Source: Sepioteuthis lessoniana (Eukaryota; Mollusca; Cephalopoda; Myopsida; Loliginidae). Taken from it: a DNA stretch of 64,000 nt. Location: assembly GCA_963585895.1 (NCBI GenBank), contig OY757907.1, positions 109,599,486 to 109,663,485 on the forward strand. The letters are read 5' to 3'. The translations under genes were made by a program, and so were the position numbers. Of this stretch, positions 1 through 11,726 are shown piece by piece (the first letter of the stretch is position 1; every line of letters begins with the position of its first letter). The notes under the pieces are model-generated. The model ran no database searches. It was not told where the DNA came from and worked only from the letters and a program-made list of their open reading frames with translations.

Positions 1-38
1 TCTATCCATCCCCTTACTGTTTATCTTAATAGGCTTTT

Positions 39-305
39 GTGGCTAAATGGTTATTTTCTTTCGAAATAGACTCAGTGACCCCACTTCAAATCCTGGAAGA
101 GGCCGTTTACATTTCACATAGCACTAAGTTTTGAGAAAGATATGAATCCACTTATTTTCTCTCTAGATCTAGGTAAATAGTTGAACAGTCTAGGCTCTTA
201 AACTTGGTATGGCAACTGGTCTCGGAGTAGGAGAACTCTAAATACAGACCAGCTCTACTTAAAAATTAACCTTGTGTCACATGGTAAAGGGGTTGAGTAA
301 AGACA
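39..305 (+). mobile_element. SINE-2 copy, diverged
   Basis: The order of SINE-2 is followed: an A-box-like GGCTAAATGGTTAT, a B-box CTTCAAATCC near 107, the middle block with GATATGAATCCACTTATT, and an end reading CTTGTGTCACATGG then GGGGTTGAGTAAA. Many substitutions make it an old copy. Confidence 0.75.
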
Positions 306-1917
306 TCGAGTATATCTAAGAAAATACTTCTTCTCTGGCATGTCATAGTCGTTTGAAGAAAGCAGGTGAGTGAATACTTAGAAAAATCATTCTTCTCTTA
401 CTATCTTCCCAAAGAGTCACGGCAAAAACCTGTCGTGTCTGTAATCAACTTTGGGTTGGATTAGATGAGATTTTTTGTCAGAAACGTAATATTAAGAATT
501 TGGTAAATCTTGACTAAATGACTGTTAATTCTTGGAGGCAGCTAAGAGTTCTGAATCATTGCCAAATATGTCAACGTCTCTCTTGTACAATTCAACTACC
601 AAACCACTTGGCTGACCCCATAGCCCAGCATTCCAATAGCTAACAAGAACAACAACAACTCGCCCACTCAGCTAATTTGTCCGTCATTATTCATCGGACA
701 ATTACGACAAATTCCCCAGCAGCCTTTTCCAATATCCAGGTCTCCTCTTAAATACAATTCCTTGAAATTTGTTACCAATGAGCTTTTCAATCTCTGTCTT
801 CACTTTTGTTTTCAACAAAGCCATCATTCTTGACTGAATCCTTGTCTGTCTTCTTCATGCATTGCATTTCCAAAACTGATACTTGAGCAAACACTTCAGC
901 TACTTCCTACCGCTCTCTGATAAGTGCTTGTTCCCTTTTATTGTGAAATAGTGCTTTGTGCAACCTTAGAGCCTAAAGCAGTAACCAAAGTGACTTTATT
1001 GAATAGTTCTTGTGTGGAAAATGCCAAAATTAATAGCACCCATAAGCAGCAAATTTCTTAAGATTCATATTGAATTCTTTACTTTCTTTGGTAGCTAAAT
1101 ACAATTGGGTATAAAATGAATAGTCCGTCCTTGAATAAACTTGGGTATTTATATACAAGAAAGAAATCCAGTTTGGTAAACAAAAATTTTAAATCAACTG
1201 AAGAAAATAATAAAAAGTAAACTTTTTCTGGTGATTATCTAGAGAAAAAAAATGGCCCTTACTCTTGATTTGTAGGGAAATATATCAAAAGTTAGAGGCA
1301 TTCAAGTCAACCCATCATAAACTGATATTGATACTTCCATTTAGAAGGGAATGAAGGATTCTATTTAGCATTTCATAGTTAAGAGCAGTCCATGATTATA
1401 TTGATGCTTCTATTTACAAATGAATGATTCCAAACAAATATTCATTTTCTTCAACATGCTTCATTTTGCATGCCAGAAATTTCAACTGTATGACTGATGC
1501 AATTTGCATGTTGCCATTACCAGTTTCTCCACAACATGTTGACTCAGATTCACAAAAAAAATTTTGATCATTCAAAAATTTCCTTCATTACACTACACAG
1601 AGCAACAGCATCTTAAAACAATACAAACTGTCAACTCAAATCTGGCAATAGTATTTTCGGGATTATAACCCTTGCCTGCCAAATAGTACTTCTAATTTCT
1701 GCTAGGTAGCATGATGAAAATAGCATCCGCCAAAGTCCATCTCTAACTGATCTTGCCTTAACAACAAAAAGTGCCCATGAATGTGTGCATTCCTGTCCAC
1801 TTGGACAAAAATAGGCTTGTGCCCTCACCAAACCTCATACTGTATGGCGCACATTACCATGCTTTGACTTAAGTCTTCACACATCAATTTCCATTTTATT
1901 AAGGGCTCTCAACATAT
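306..1917. other. No recognised feature
   Basis: AT-rich sequence without a long open frame, tRNA-like boxes or clear terminal repeats. It may be decayed repeat or unique intergenic DNA. Confidence 0.5.
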
Positions 1918-2336
1918 CATCATCATCATTTTGTGCTGCTAGCATGGATCTCCCTGACCCTCTCTCACCACTCATTTCTATCGTCCATCGCTCCTGAAAG
2001 GTCTTTCAGGCTACATTCTGTATCAGTACAGACCTGTTGTATATAGGTTCAAGCTGGTTGTCCTGCCATGTGATGGGGTCCACAGGGGTATGCCACTTAT
2101 GAGCTCATCCTTACTTTTCCAGCAGTGTCCCACATGTCTGGTTCACCTAACTTGGATAGTTTTCGTGGTGGGTGGTAGGTGACTGTACACCGGCTGTTTT
2201 GTAGGACTTTCTCAGTACAGCTCATGCCATTCTTGTGAAATTGCTGTCAAGCTTTTTCTCTGGACGTTTAGTTCACCTCCATGTGGTGCATCCACATAGC
2301 AGTATCAACACAACTGCTGCTTGGATGTCAGTAATA
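1918..2336 (-). mobile_element. RTE-type LINE 3' end, diverged
   Basis: On the minus strand this is the C-terminal tail of an RTE-type reverse transcriptase, closing in a GAGAGGGTCAGGGA motif (RVRD-like) and an ATG/ATGATG tail (seen as CATCATCATC at 1918). Stop codons and small indels break the frame. It is 5'-truncated, as is usual for LINE copies. Confidence 0.75.
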
Positions 2337-2403
2337 TCAAGAATAAAACCTCTGAAAAAGTAAATATACTAAACATGGAGAGGTTTGAGAAGCATATATT
2401 TAT

Positions 2404-2470
2404 TTGGTTTGGTTTGGTTTCTTTCTTTGTTTGATGCATATCAAGCTTTTTGGTTTATATGATGCCAAAG
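2404..2470 (-). repeat. Orphan SINE-3/SINE-4 tail
   Basis: GGTTTGGTTTGGTTTC followed by TGCATATCAAGCTTTTTGG is the reverse complement of the shared SINE-3/SINE-4 3' end. No body is attached, so this is an extremely 5'-truncated insertion or a remnant. Confidence 0.6.
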
Positions 2471-2700
2471 CAATTTTTGTAAAAAATAATAACAATACTG
2501 CTCAACGCATAGCTGGCGGGGGGGATAGGGGAGGTCATACTTTTCCCAAATGTATTAGTTCAAATATGAATATAATAGCATGACTGGAGTTTAAATTTGC
2601 TTCAGTACATTAGCCAAAACACTACACAGACTCCTCAATATATACATACTTCTATCTTGTGAAAGTTGTTACATTTAGTATATGAAATATATATATATAT

Positions 2701-3007
2701 CATCATGATCATGTCGTGCTGCTAGCACGGATATCCCTGACCCTCTCTCGCCACTTCTCCCTATCATTCATTGCTTTTGGCAGGTCTTCAGGGTTACATC
2801 CCGTATCCTCACATAGCTGCTGTATGTATGTTCGAGCTGGTCGTCCTGCTTTTGCTTGGCCATATGCGGGGGTCCATAGGAGTACATCACTGATGAGTTC
2901 ATACTGGCTTCTTCAGCAGTGTCCTGCGTGTCTGGTTTGTCTAACTTGTATAGTTTTCGTGATGGGAGGCAGGTGGCCGTATAGTTGGTGTCTTGTGGAG
3001 TGTTGAG
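2701..3007 (-). mobile_element. RTE-type LINE 3' end
   Basis: Minus strand codes an RTE C terminus, with PARTYIQQL-like and REKWRERVRDI-like stretches, ending near a (CAT)n/(TA)n tract at 2687-2707. About 300 bp, 5'-truncated. It is closely related to the copies at 34.7, 40.6, 44.1 and 54.2 kb. Confidence 0.85.
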
Positions 3008-3860
3008 ACAGATATAACTATTTACTTCTGAGTAGTTGTTTACTCAGCTTAGCTTATTTATGACACTAGGCAACATTGTATGGGTCTCTCAATGAGTTAT
3101 CTAGACTAATTTCATCAGAATAACTGATCAAATTTTATTCACTGCTCTAGAGTTCTGTAATAAATAATACCTAATAAAATATGTTTTCATTGTTTAATGT
3201 TCCACTGGAAATTTATATTTAGTTTTAAAAAAAAACTTATTAAAAATATGTTTGCATTTAAGACATTCCTTCATACAACTCTTGATAAGTTCTTTCTTGC
3301 ATCTTATGTCATTCTTTTATTTGTTCTTATAAGTTTGCTCAAGCAATAAGATGTGTTGTTAATTTATTGTGAATTGTTTTTTGTACTCTGCACAAGGAAA
3401 TATTAAACTAAAACACATTTCCTCTGCTACAAGTGTCTGGATTGTTTTTCTCATGGTTAGATTATTGTAGAGGTGAGTTATGGTATTCAAATATGACAAA
3501 TATACCGTTGCCTGTGTGAAGTGAGTAGCAGTAACTTGGGAATGCAATGGATGAAAGAACTTAGGAAATAACAGGAGCACAGAAATACTGGAAACAAATG
3601 TTAACAGTAACTTTTTTTGCCATGTGTCTTATGGTGGAGAAAGAGTCTTTAGTTTGCAATTATTTTGGTGTCAGAAGCAACTTTCTGTAACAGTTCTTTA
3701 AGGGTATTGGTGCTTGTACGTAAATTACCCACTCAAACATTTTGTCTACCTTTTTGGTGGAGTTGGTTTCTCATGCTTCTTGAGGTCTAGTCATCGGTTA
3801 AGTTCTTTTCTTCAAGCTGTGATTTCTCTTCTCTTTCTTCTGTGATCTTTTTTCAGCTAT
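3008..3860. other. No recognised feature
   Basis: AT-rich; the only frames are short and uncharacterised. I see no exon-like or repeat-like structure I can name. Confidence 0.45.
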
Positions 3861-4118
3861 TAGATTGGCCCATTGGCTTAGTGGTAGAGTGTTCACCAAT
3901 AGTCCGGGAGACTGAGTCTCAATTATCTGGTTGAGTCATACAAAAGACTCAAAAAGGGGTACTCCTTGTTTAACACTCACCATTATAAGGTACATTTCAA
4001 GGGTAAAGTGGAGCAATCGAGGGAAAAGAGTAATGTCCTCTCCTACACCTCAGTGTAGTAGCTATTGGAAAAGGAGCCTTTGGGTAGCCCTTGACTCCGG
4101 TCACCAACTTTATTTTTA
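3861..4118 (+). mobile_element. SINE-1 copy
   Basis: Head GGCCCATTGGCTTAGTGGTAGAGTG, a degraded B box, then ATAAGGTACATTTCAAGG, AAAGTGGAGCAATC, CAGTGTAGTAGCTATTGG and an end at CACCAACTTTATTTT. Nearly full length; moderate divergence in the B box suggests an inactive copy. Confidence 0.85.
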
Positions 4119-5397
4119 TATACATTCCTCTTAATCTAAGTTGTTGCTGGAGTTAAATTTTGTTTTCTCTAATTCTATTGGTTAATTCTTATCCCTAAGG
4201 AGTCATGTTATGTGTCTGTTAACAGTGGAATTTTTGAATTAGGCTCTGGCATTGATTAGTCTGACTTAGGTCTTTTTTTAGAATATATGAAATCTGTTTT
4301 TTCACTCATAGAACATTTTTAGAAAAAGATTTTTTGACTTAAATCCATTGCAATACAATCTTGAAGCATTCAATACAATAGCCACATCCACTACAAACTG
4401 CTCATGTGATACAAACTCACTATCTTATTCAAAAGAACAAGTCTTCAACGAAATGAGTAACTTGAATTTAAACACGTACGAATTCATCAACAGAGTGGTG
4501 AGATCACATAAGTTTCCAACGAAAGAACAAAAATTTTTTATAGCTTAATCTTCACACCCAGAAACTTAGAACAGAATTTATTTCAACATAAAATGCAAAA
4601 TTTAATAAGAACTACACTCTGCTACCAATGTAAATTGTGAAAAAAGAAACTGCTAAAGAAATATATCGAGACGAGGTACTTATCTAACCACATTATTCTA
4701 TGTGTGGTGATTACTATCTGGCTACTATTGAACTTCTTGGTAAGATTGTACACTACTACCAAAGAGTATCCAAGGGCTGCAACTTAGGAGGATTAACAGA
4801 TTTAATTTGCATTTCATAATAAACAGTGGTCCATGATTATATTGATGCTTCTATTTAGAAAGAAGTGAAGGATTCTGATTAACACTTTATTGTAATATGT
4901 TATATAAAAAATTTGAATGATTAAAAAATTACATTTAGCATGAATGCAGACCTCACAAAATGATCTTTCACTTGGAAATTGGACTGGAAGTTTCTTTATT
5001 CTCTGAGCTAGAGCATTTAAACTTTTTTATAACTTCATGAACAAAGATGAAGATGTGGGTAGTCCATACTGACTGCAGACATTTTAAATGGCTAACAAGG
5101 CCTGTGCTAGACAGGCATGGTCACTTTGGTGGCTAATGAAGGTCTGGTCAGGATTTGATGTTCTTTCTTCTGCATCTTTTGTCCTTGAGGATGGTTCTGT
5201 AGGTGTTGTTTTTTTTTTTAAAAAAAAGAGACTACACGTTTAGTGATGAAATGCCCAGCAAGACTGTTCTCAGTAAGAGTGGACCATTTGCAATGTAACA
5301 GGCGCCGAGGGATTTTTTTCAAGCAATCCTTGCATCACTTCCTTGGTACTCCTCTATTGTTTGGATAAAAATCTCACGATGTGCAGTTCTTACTGGA
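4119..5397. other. Uncharacterised, with one 66-codon frame
   Basis: Contains an open frame of 66 codons at 4348-4548 (plus) with a CSCDTNS stretch. I do not recognise it; it could be a fragment of a retroelement or chance. A poly-T/poly-A junction lies at 5210-5227. Nothing else is apparent. Confidence 0.35.
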
Positions 5398-5612
5398 TTG
5401 ACCCATTGCCCTAATTGGTAAAGTGTTCACAAACAGCCCAGGAGACCTGGGTTCAATCCCAGGTCAAGTCATACCAAAGACTCAAAAAATGTTACTTGAT
5501 ACCTCCTTGCTTAACCCTCAGCATTGTAAGGTATGTATCAAGTGTAAAGTGGAGCAATCCAGGTGTAGTAGCTATTGAAAAGGGAGCCTTCAGGTCAGCA
5601 ACTTTACTTCAT
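5398..5612 (+). mobile_element. SINE-1 copy with internal deletion
   Basis: Good head and B box (GGGTTCAATCCCAGG at 5450-5464). The segment between GGAGCAATCCAGG and TGTAGTAGCTATTG (about 35 bp in other copies) is missing, and the tail is shortened to CAGCAACTTTACTTC. Confidence 0.9.
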
Positions 5613-5879
5613 ACAGATAGAAGAACATCAGTGAATATTTTTTGTGGCAACGTATTACCACTTTTATAAAACTAGAAAAATTTATTCAGTTTTTTCAAGT
5701 TTTATAAGAAGTTTCAGTCATTTTCTTCTTTATTTGAGAGGCTAAGGATTTTTTTTAACAATCCTCATACATATACATAAGTTAGGATAGCGTAGACATA
5801 GTCAATGGCACCTGGTAACTGTTACTTGATTTATTGATCACATAGAAACTGTAGAAGTCAACGGAACAACAATAGTAGC

Positions 5880-6310
5880 AACTTACCGGAGGTCCAGTTC
5901 ATGCAGACGTAATCTGTGGAATCCCAGCAATATGGACGCCGTTATTTATCCTACGCCCCACCAGCGTACGAATATGCCACAAAGCCGTTTTTAAGGTGGG
6001 TCCTATCGCAGGGCCGAAGCCCAACGCGGCAGGCAGTTCCCAGCAATATGGACGCCAGCTCAAGCTGAGCTGGGGACTGGTATTTATGCACAAGTGTGAC
6101 CAATCAGACGATTCAGCCAATCGCAGTTGAAGGAATAGATTGGCCCATATACACAATGGAATCTGCCAGTGTGGCATAAATAGTCCTCCTCTTTCTTGAG
6201 AGGGGGCTGCTAGTTCTTGAAAAGTTGATCATTCAGCTGGTCTTCGACTAGGACTCTATTCAAAGATTCAATTTCTAACAGTCACCAAACACCATTGACT
6301 CTGTTTATGT
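5880..6310 (+). promoter_or_regulatory. LTR-like promoter segment with CCAAT boxes
   Basis: This is a GC-richer island. It carries CCAAT at 6100-6104 and 6117-6121, an inverted ATTGG at 6139-6143, and a TATA-like CATAAATAG at 6175-6183. A 19-bp sequence, TCCCAGCAATATGGACGCC, occurs twice, at 5922-5940 and 6038-6056. Spacing of CCAAT and TATA elements is that of a pol II promoter. A solo LTR (U3) is my preferred reading, but the LTR ends are not defined and no second copy is identical; a host promoter cannot be excluded. Confidence 0.4.
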
Positions 6311-6554
6311 TATCCTTACTTAGATAGATATACACTATCACTGATATTGAGCAGTCTTTATTTACGAATATGTCAAACTATATATATATATATGTGTGTG
6401 TGTATATGTCTAATTATAATTAACATTTAATACTAAAAACATTTTTAATCCCTAGAATCTTTACTGTACCCAAATACATAAAAATACAGAACAACAAATG
6501 CCTTGTATATTTTTCATTTTTTTAGTAGAGGAATTATATTGTGGATTGAATTAC

Positions 6555-6718
6555 CATGACCAGAAAATCTCGTGAAGACTTACGCATGACAAACGGAAAC
6601 ACTGGACAGCTGTTTCGAACTTATTAGGTCTCATCGGCAGTGTACACCATGATCTCCATCACTAGAGATTGAACCAGCGACCACAGATTGTAGAGCCAAA
6701 ACCCTACAACTGAGCCAA
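6555..6718 (-). mobile_element. SINE-5: tRNA-like head plus hammerhead
   Basis: Minus strand begins TTGGCTCAGTTGTAGGG, a good A box, and about 35 nt later has GGTTCAATCTC, a good B box, the two internal pol III promoter elements. The body that follows carries a hammerhead ribozyme fold (listed separately) and runs on to about 6555. The 5' side abuts the end of the SINE-3 copy at 6719. The combination is that of a tRNA-derived SINE or retrozyme. It is a single copy here, so the family ends cannot be fixed. Confidence 0.6.
6599..6643 (-). ncRNA. Hammerhead ribozyme, type I, slightly degraded
   Basis: Read on the minus strand from 6643: stem I strand ACACTG (6643-6638); core CCGATGA (6637-6631), which matches CTGATGA except U4 to C; stem II GACC/AGTTC with one mismatch around loop TAATA; GAAA (6616-6613); stem III ACA/TGT closed by loop GC; cleavage triplet GTC ending at 6605; then CAGTGT (6604-6599), which pairs perfectly with ACACTG. 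All pieces are in the obligatory order. The U4 change and the stem II mismatch probably make this copy weak or inactive, but the family design is clear. Confidence 0.65.
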
Positions 6719-7667
6719 CAGTTAAATGGTTTCAAGTATTTCTATCTACCACTAATATTTCTATTTAATTTTAATCATTTGTTCACATACTGTTAAATGG
6801 TTTCAAGTATTGCTATGTAACAGTAACACTGTGAGATCAGTTGTTTGCTTTAAACGGTTCTACATATATGATTTGTAAGTGAGTAGTTTATAAGTAATTT
6901 AATTCTTAAGAGTTAGAAATAATTTGTTTGCACTCTAGTATTGCTGTTATTTCTACAATATTACTTATTGTTTTCACTCAGTTAAATGTATCACTAACAA
7001 TTCAATCAAACATCAGTCATTTCTTCACACAGTTAAATGATCAAACAGTTCAGTTTCTAACAATTTGATTTAGCATAAGTCATTTGTTTGCACTCAGTTG
7101 AAATATCCATATTTACCCAACCCCTCCGCTCAGGCAGGATATGACACAAGGTCAATTTTTTTTTTTCAAGCAAAGTTTAACAGGTTTGAATTAAGAGTTT
7201 TCCTTCTCCTAGACTAGTTGCCACACCAAGGCTGAAAACCCCAGTCTGTCCTACTATTTACCCATAGCTGGAGGGAGAATAACTGGATTCATATCTTTCC
7301 GAAGGGTATTAGTGCTATGTGAAATGCAATCACTCATCCAGGATTTGAACTCGTATCACTGTGTCCATTTCCTACAACAATAACCATTACACCACAGGCA
7401 CCTCTAGTAGAAATATCAAACAATTCTATTTGACCTATGGATAGGACCCTTAGTTGCTACCACTCCAGGCCAGAGTGGACCCGGAAGTGATGGCAGTGAA
7501 GAGGTACTCCATATTCCCCAAAGCTCTGTCATTATTGGAGCCTCACCATCACATTGTTTTGTATCCTATCCAAGACACTGATTTTGGGGTGGAGTTACCC
7601 TTCTGCAGAGAGGCAGTCGGTGAATTCTACAGCCCCTCCCAACTGACTGGACCGTTAGATATTGGTT
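6719..7667 (-). mobile_element. SINE-3 copy interrupted by SINE-2
   Basis: The reverse complement shows the SINE-3 head at the high end (CAACTGACTGGACC, CTGCAGAGAGGC), then the body and a long array of the ~56-bp tail unit reaching 6719. A SINE-2 is inserted at 7108-7409; the 8-bp GAAATATC flanks it on both sides. The canonical 3' end is missing. Confidence 0.85.
7108..7409 (-). mobile_element. SINE-2 copy nested in SINE-3
   Basis: Full-length minus-strand SINE-2, from TATTTACCCAACCCCTCCGC through to the A box (ATAACCATTACACCAC). Target duplication GAAATATC at 7100-7107 and 7410-7417. Younger than the SINE-3 that hosts it. Confidence 0.9.
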
Positions 7668-9264
7668 AAAGTAAACTAATTGTTCGGTTTATTAAGTAAA
7701 AAGACATTATTTTTTTAAATTTTCGACATTAACTTTATTAAAGAATGTGTTACCAGTTTGTGTTCCCTTATCTTCTGCTATCTTTCTGGCAACATTATAA
7801 TTCCTTCCTTCCAGAAATTTTGTCTTTCTCAAAAAACAATTCTTTTGGTGCCTTTAGCTCTCTTGCAGGGATTTTTTTTACTAAAAGGGTTTTTAAATAT
7901 AAATATTCAGTAAATGAATTAAGCAAAAGACTGAATGAAAAATTAGCAGCCAATCTGTAAGAAATCTTTTTGGTATGATAACAGTGATAAATAAAACCAA
8001 AAGAATTATATTCGACATGAACTCAATATTACACTTGATAATTACTGAGTTCCTCTGTTAGCTATCAGGATGTCATTTTTGTCTGTCCAAAAGGAGCACA
8101 ATTAGCCAGAGTCGACCTTGGCCTGTTAAGAGTTCCATTAAAAGAGGGATAACTTAGGTAAGTAGATTATAGCAATATAGAATATTACATACTTTATCTT
8201 TTTTAACTAATTCATTTGACTTTTTGTTGATTGCTACCTTGCTTTAGACTAATTTTGGGGTAGTACTTTTTCTTGTCAACCATTTGGTTCTCAACAAGGA
8301 AATTGTTTTTGAGGACTCGCTTTAATTCCAACCATGTACACAGTGCCCTCTTTGAATAAACTTTTCATATTCCATATCATCATCGAGTATACATTTTTTA
8401 TTTCCATTCAGAATGTCTTTAAAAAATGGAACTTTAAATCTCTTACTTACTGGTCCTGAGTATATTAACTTTCAAGCATTAGGAAAATATCTGCTGCAAA
8501 AAAGTCTTCTGTAGCTGTTTTCACTGAAGCTGCAATTGTATTATTTATAATTTGAAGTATCATATTGTTTCTAAGAAGAACGCATGTTTGGTTGTCAGAG
8601 TGCATTTGTAATCTCCACACCTGATAGGATTTTTCATTTAACCTATGTGGATTACTCAGAAAACTGACTAAGATCAGGGAGTCGGTGCCAATGTATTTCA
8701 TCATTTGGATATTTTAGCTATGTTGGCCATTTTTCGTGTTGCATAAAATTGCCGACGTTTATGTCTTATTGACTGCTATGTAAAGAACAACATTGAAAGA
8801 CGTGTCTTCCAAACCTAGTTTTCAGTGGGGTGGGCATCACCTGCCGTTCACACTTGACAGGAGTTATTAAGTCGATCATCTTGTTCTAGAGGACTTTTGC
8901 CACAGACAAAATCTGCTTTGGAAAAAAAACAAAAAAAAAATAATTTCTATACAGAGTATGAACCAGGCAGGAAAGTTTGGGTTGGATTTTGGAAATGGTT
9001 GGATGACCAAACACCAAATAAATTTAAAAAGCCGAAATAGCATGTAACAAACAATGCAAAGAGATTGCTTTCTCATATTCTCTCACCTACAAAAGAACTC
9101 ATTTTCTTTCTTCCCAAAGAAAGTCTGTTTCAACTACAAAATTCATTTCTTCATTCGGTCATGAAGGTTCACTCCATGCTCCAATTAAATGTTACTGTCT
9201 TCCTGGTTCACTTTGAGTAGTTGTTGACTGAAGACTTCTCTCTGTCACTTTAGAGTCTTTATCA
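7668..9264. other. No recognised feature
   Basis: AT-rich sequence with several short uncharacterised frames (for example plus 7745-7960 and minus 8465-8704). No repeats of the window's families and no splice-bounded exon that I can support. Confidence 0.4.
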
Positions 9265-9317
9265 TATTTACCCACCCCTCCGCTTGGGAAGGATATGATA
9301 CAAGGTCAATTTTTTTA
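9265..9317 (-). mobile_element. SINE-2 3' fragment
   Basis: TATTTACCCACCCCTCCGC to CAAGGTCAATTTTTTTAG is the last ~50 bp of SINE-2 on the minus strand; the body is absent. Confidence 0.8.
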
Positions 9318-9419
9318 GAGTCTTTATGTACACGACAACTTATGTATATTCATAAGTAATAGTATTATTAAGGTCTCAAAACTGCACATGTATGTAAATC
9401 ATTTTATAAATTTTTGAAT

Positions 9420-9950
9420 TGGGCAAGTCAATGCATTGTTGTGTTGAGCAGAAACAATAGTTGACTAGCCAATTACAACTGGCTCAGTGCATAAAGTAAT
9501 CAGTATTTATGGTCCTCTTGAATATCTCATTCCCTTATCTAGGTGATCACATTACTCGTGTCTTGATAGGCTACTGGTTTCAGAGCGGATATGGTGATTC
9601 TGCCTTATGCTCGCAGTGACAATTCCTAGTTATGGCTTGTTCCCTTGTCTGCCAAGAGACGTTTTGTGTAACAGTTGGCATCATTGAAAATGAAATTATC
9701 AACCTGTATTTAAATCTTGGGCAAAGCTGTTTTCATTTCTGTTATGGTACCCAACCTGCGGTCTGTAATGAACTCTTCCGTGACTATTAATACCAGGCAC
9801 TGTACTTATTCCCGGTGAACACTTGGCAGTCAGACTGACTTCTTACACTTTGTGCATATGTTGTATTATACTTCGTTAATATACTTTGTTCCACGCAAAC
9901 CCGAGATGTGTTATTCTTCCAGACCCTTTACTGGTCCACAATAATTTCAC
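9420..9950 (+). promoter_or_regulatory. Possible LTR with CCAAT and TATA-like boxes
   Basis: CCAAT at 9469-9473 is followed by a TATA-like GTATTTATGG at 9502-9511 and a TCCTCTTG initiator region. The ordering resembles the 5.88-6.3 kb segment, whose CATAAATAGTCCTCCTCTT is similar. A short TTAATATAC tract lies near 9885. I see no paired copy, so the LTR reading is tentative. Confidence 0.25.
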
Positions 9951-9995
9951 TTCATGCTTATACCTTTGGGAAATGCATGAATGCCTCCCTCCAGT

Positions 9996-10330
9996 GGCTC
10001 AGTTGACTGGGGCTGCAGAGTACAACAACTGCATCTCTTCTGAGGGGTAAGATTTCCTCAACAAGCATCCTGATATGACATTAGATAATCTGATGGTGAG
10101 GTTCCAGCAATGCAGGATCTTTGGGAAATGTAGAGTACCCCTTTATTGCCATTACTCGCAGGTCCACTCTCGTCCAGACTGGTAGCATCCCATAGTCTTA
10201 TCCACGAGTTTGATATTTAAACTGTGTATTTATGCTAATCTGAATTGTTTGAAATAGGTGTGTTTATATGTATAAGAATGGATTTGGCATTAAATAACCT
10301 ACAATGGTTGATGTACCATAAAACCAAACC
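9996..10330 (+). mobile_element. SINE-3 copy, single tail unit
   Basis: Head TGGCTCAGTTGACTGGGGC, body with ATCTGATGGTGAGGTTCCAG, one copy of the tail unit, then GGATTTGGCATTAAATAACC and a CCATAAAACCAAACC end. A useful minimal form: it shows that the tail array in other copies is an expansion. Confidence 0.9.
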
Positions 10331-10592
10331 TCCCCCCAGCTTTGGGTAACTAGTTGAGTAGATTCATTTTTTTTAGCCTTGGTAAGGATACTTATCTGTG
10401 CCTGCCACCAAACAGGATTTGAAAGAAAGTCTTTTATAAAGTGGGCAGGGGGAGGTCAGCCATGAGTCAAAACTCATGCTCTGTTGGTTTACTGGGTGCA
10501 ATCTGAACAATGATAGCCTTTGCAAAGTCTCCCAGCTCCAAGTCAGGTGACCTTGCTGGTCATAAATTCACCAGACCCAGAGGTCTAGTGCC

Positions 10593-10665
10593 GTGTGAAT
10601 CAGTCTAGAAGGGAAACTCTGAATTCAAACCACCTGTACTCTGCTAAAAAAAACTGAACATGTGT
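10593..10665 (+). mobile_element. SINE-2-like fragment
   Basis: TCTAGAAGGGAAACTCTGAATTC and the following CTGTACTCTGCT and GTGTCAT match the SINE-2 interior. Both ends are lost. Confidence 0.5.
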
Positions 10666-11724
10666 CATACTCAGCTTATGATCCAGTGCAGTGTTCAAAG
10701 TCAAGGACAGATTTGAGGCCAAAAGGCTACCAACTTTAGCTGGGCCACCTTCAGGTGGGCAATGATGACCTGTATTGTCAAGCAGGGTTTGAGTCTTGAC
10801 TTGAGCCTGACCTTCCCCTCCCTCAACCCCCATTATAATCGACCTTCGGGTCATTGACCTTGTGTCAAGTCCTGTTGAGTGGAAGGCAGAGACAAACAAT
10901 GCTTATGACGGGGGAGCGGGGAGTATAAACATACTCAAAACAAAAACAACATAATATCGATGAAAATGCTATTTGCTTCTTTTCATCTTCAATGAATAAA
11001 AATCCTCTCATTTTAACAAAAAAGATGTAGTCTACTGATGTGACAGTTTAAAGAAGTCTTTTTAACTGAAATTGGTGAAAACTAATTATGACAAATACCA
11101 TCTGATAAAGAAAGAGAGAGAACTTTTTAACCAACCCTATATAAAAACATAAATTGAAAAAAAGAAAAATGTTATAAATAAGAATCAAAAGGGTTAAATG
11201 ACTGTTTATACTTGGGCTGCAACTCTAAAAGAAGTCATTTCATAGATGGATAGTTGCAACATGTAATACAAGAATTATGGAGGGGAAAAAACATATTGCT
11301 CTTGTTTGAATATATAAAATACTAAGCTACCAAAGTATGAAACTAACAAAATGGCCTCCCCAAGACCAAGAATACACATTTGGGAAAAATTTGTATACAT
11401 AAAGGATTGATATCAATATTGGTAATGACATGGCGATTAGGGAGACTTTCTCTCTCTCTCTAAAGAACAGAAATAAAAAGTTTCTTAATAAATTCCTGGT
11501 TAGCTTACTGAATCCCTGATTGATCAGCATCATAAGATCAATATCTATCTTATTGATTGCTGATATTAGTGCAAATATATGCATTTATATATATATATAT
11601 ATACACACACTCAGATCATTTTTGAGTTAAGAGGTTTGCCATTTATCTTGTTATAATTGGATTAATGCAGATGGTGTGAGGTTATCCTCCAACTGACATC
11701 ACTGTATTGGTATTGCATTTAGAT
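10666..11724. other. No recognised feature
   Basis: Contains a GC-richer patch (10740-10915) and otherwise AT-rich sequence. Frames on the minus strand at 10600-10899 and 11327-11584 are short and not recognised. A TA/CA microsatellite lies at 11587-11611. Confidence 0.4.
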
Positions 11725-11726
11725 AC

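Noticed and set aside
5899-6177. 92-aa minus-strand frame in the GC-rich island
   Set aside because: No recognisable motif, and it overlaps the CCAAT promoter-like segment on the other strand.
10600-10899. 99-aa minus-strand frame
   Set aside because: Overlaps a SINE-2 fragment and shows no motif; no support for a gene.
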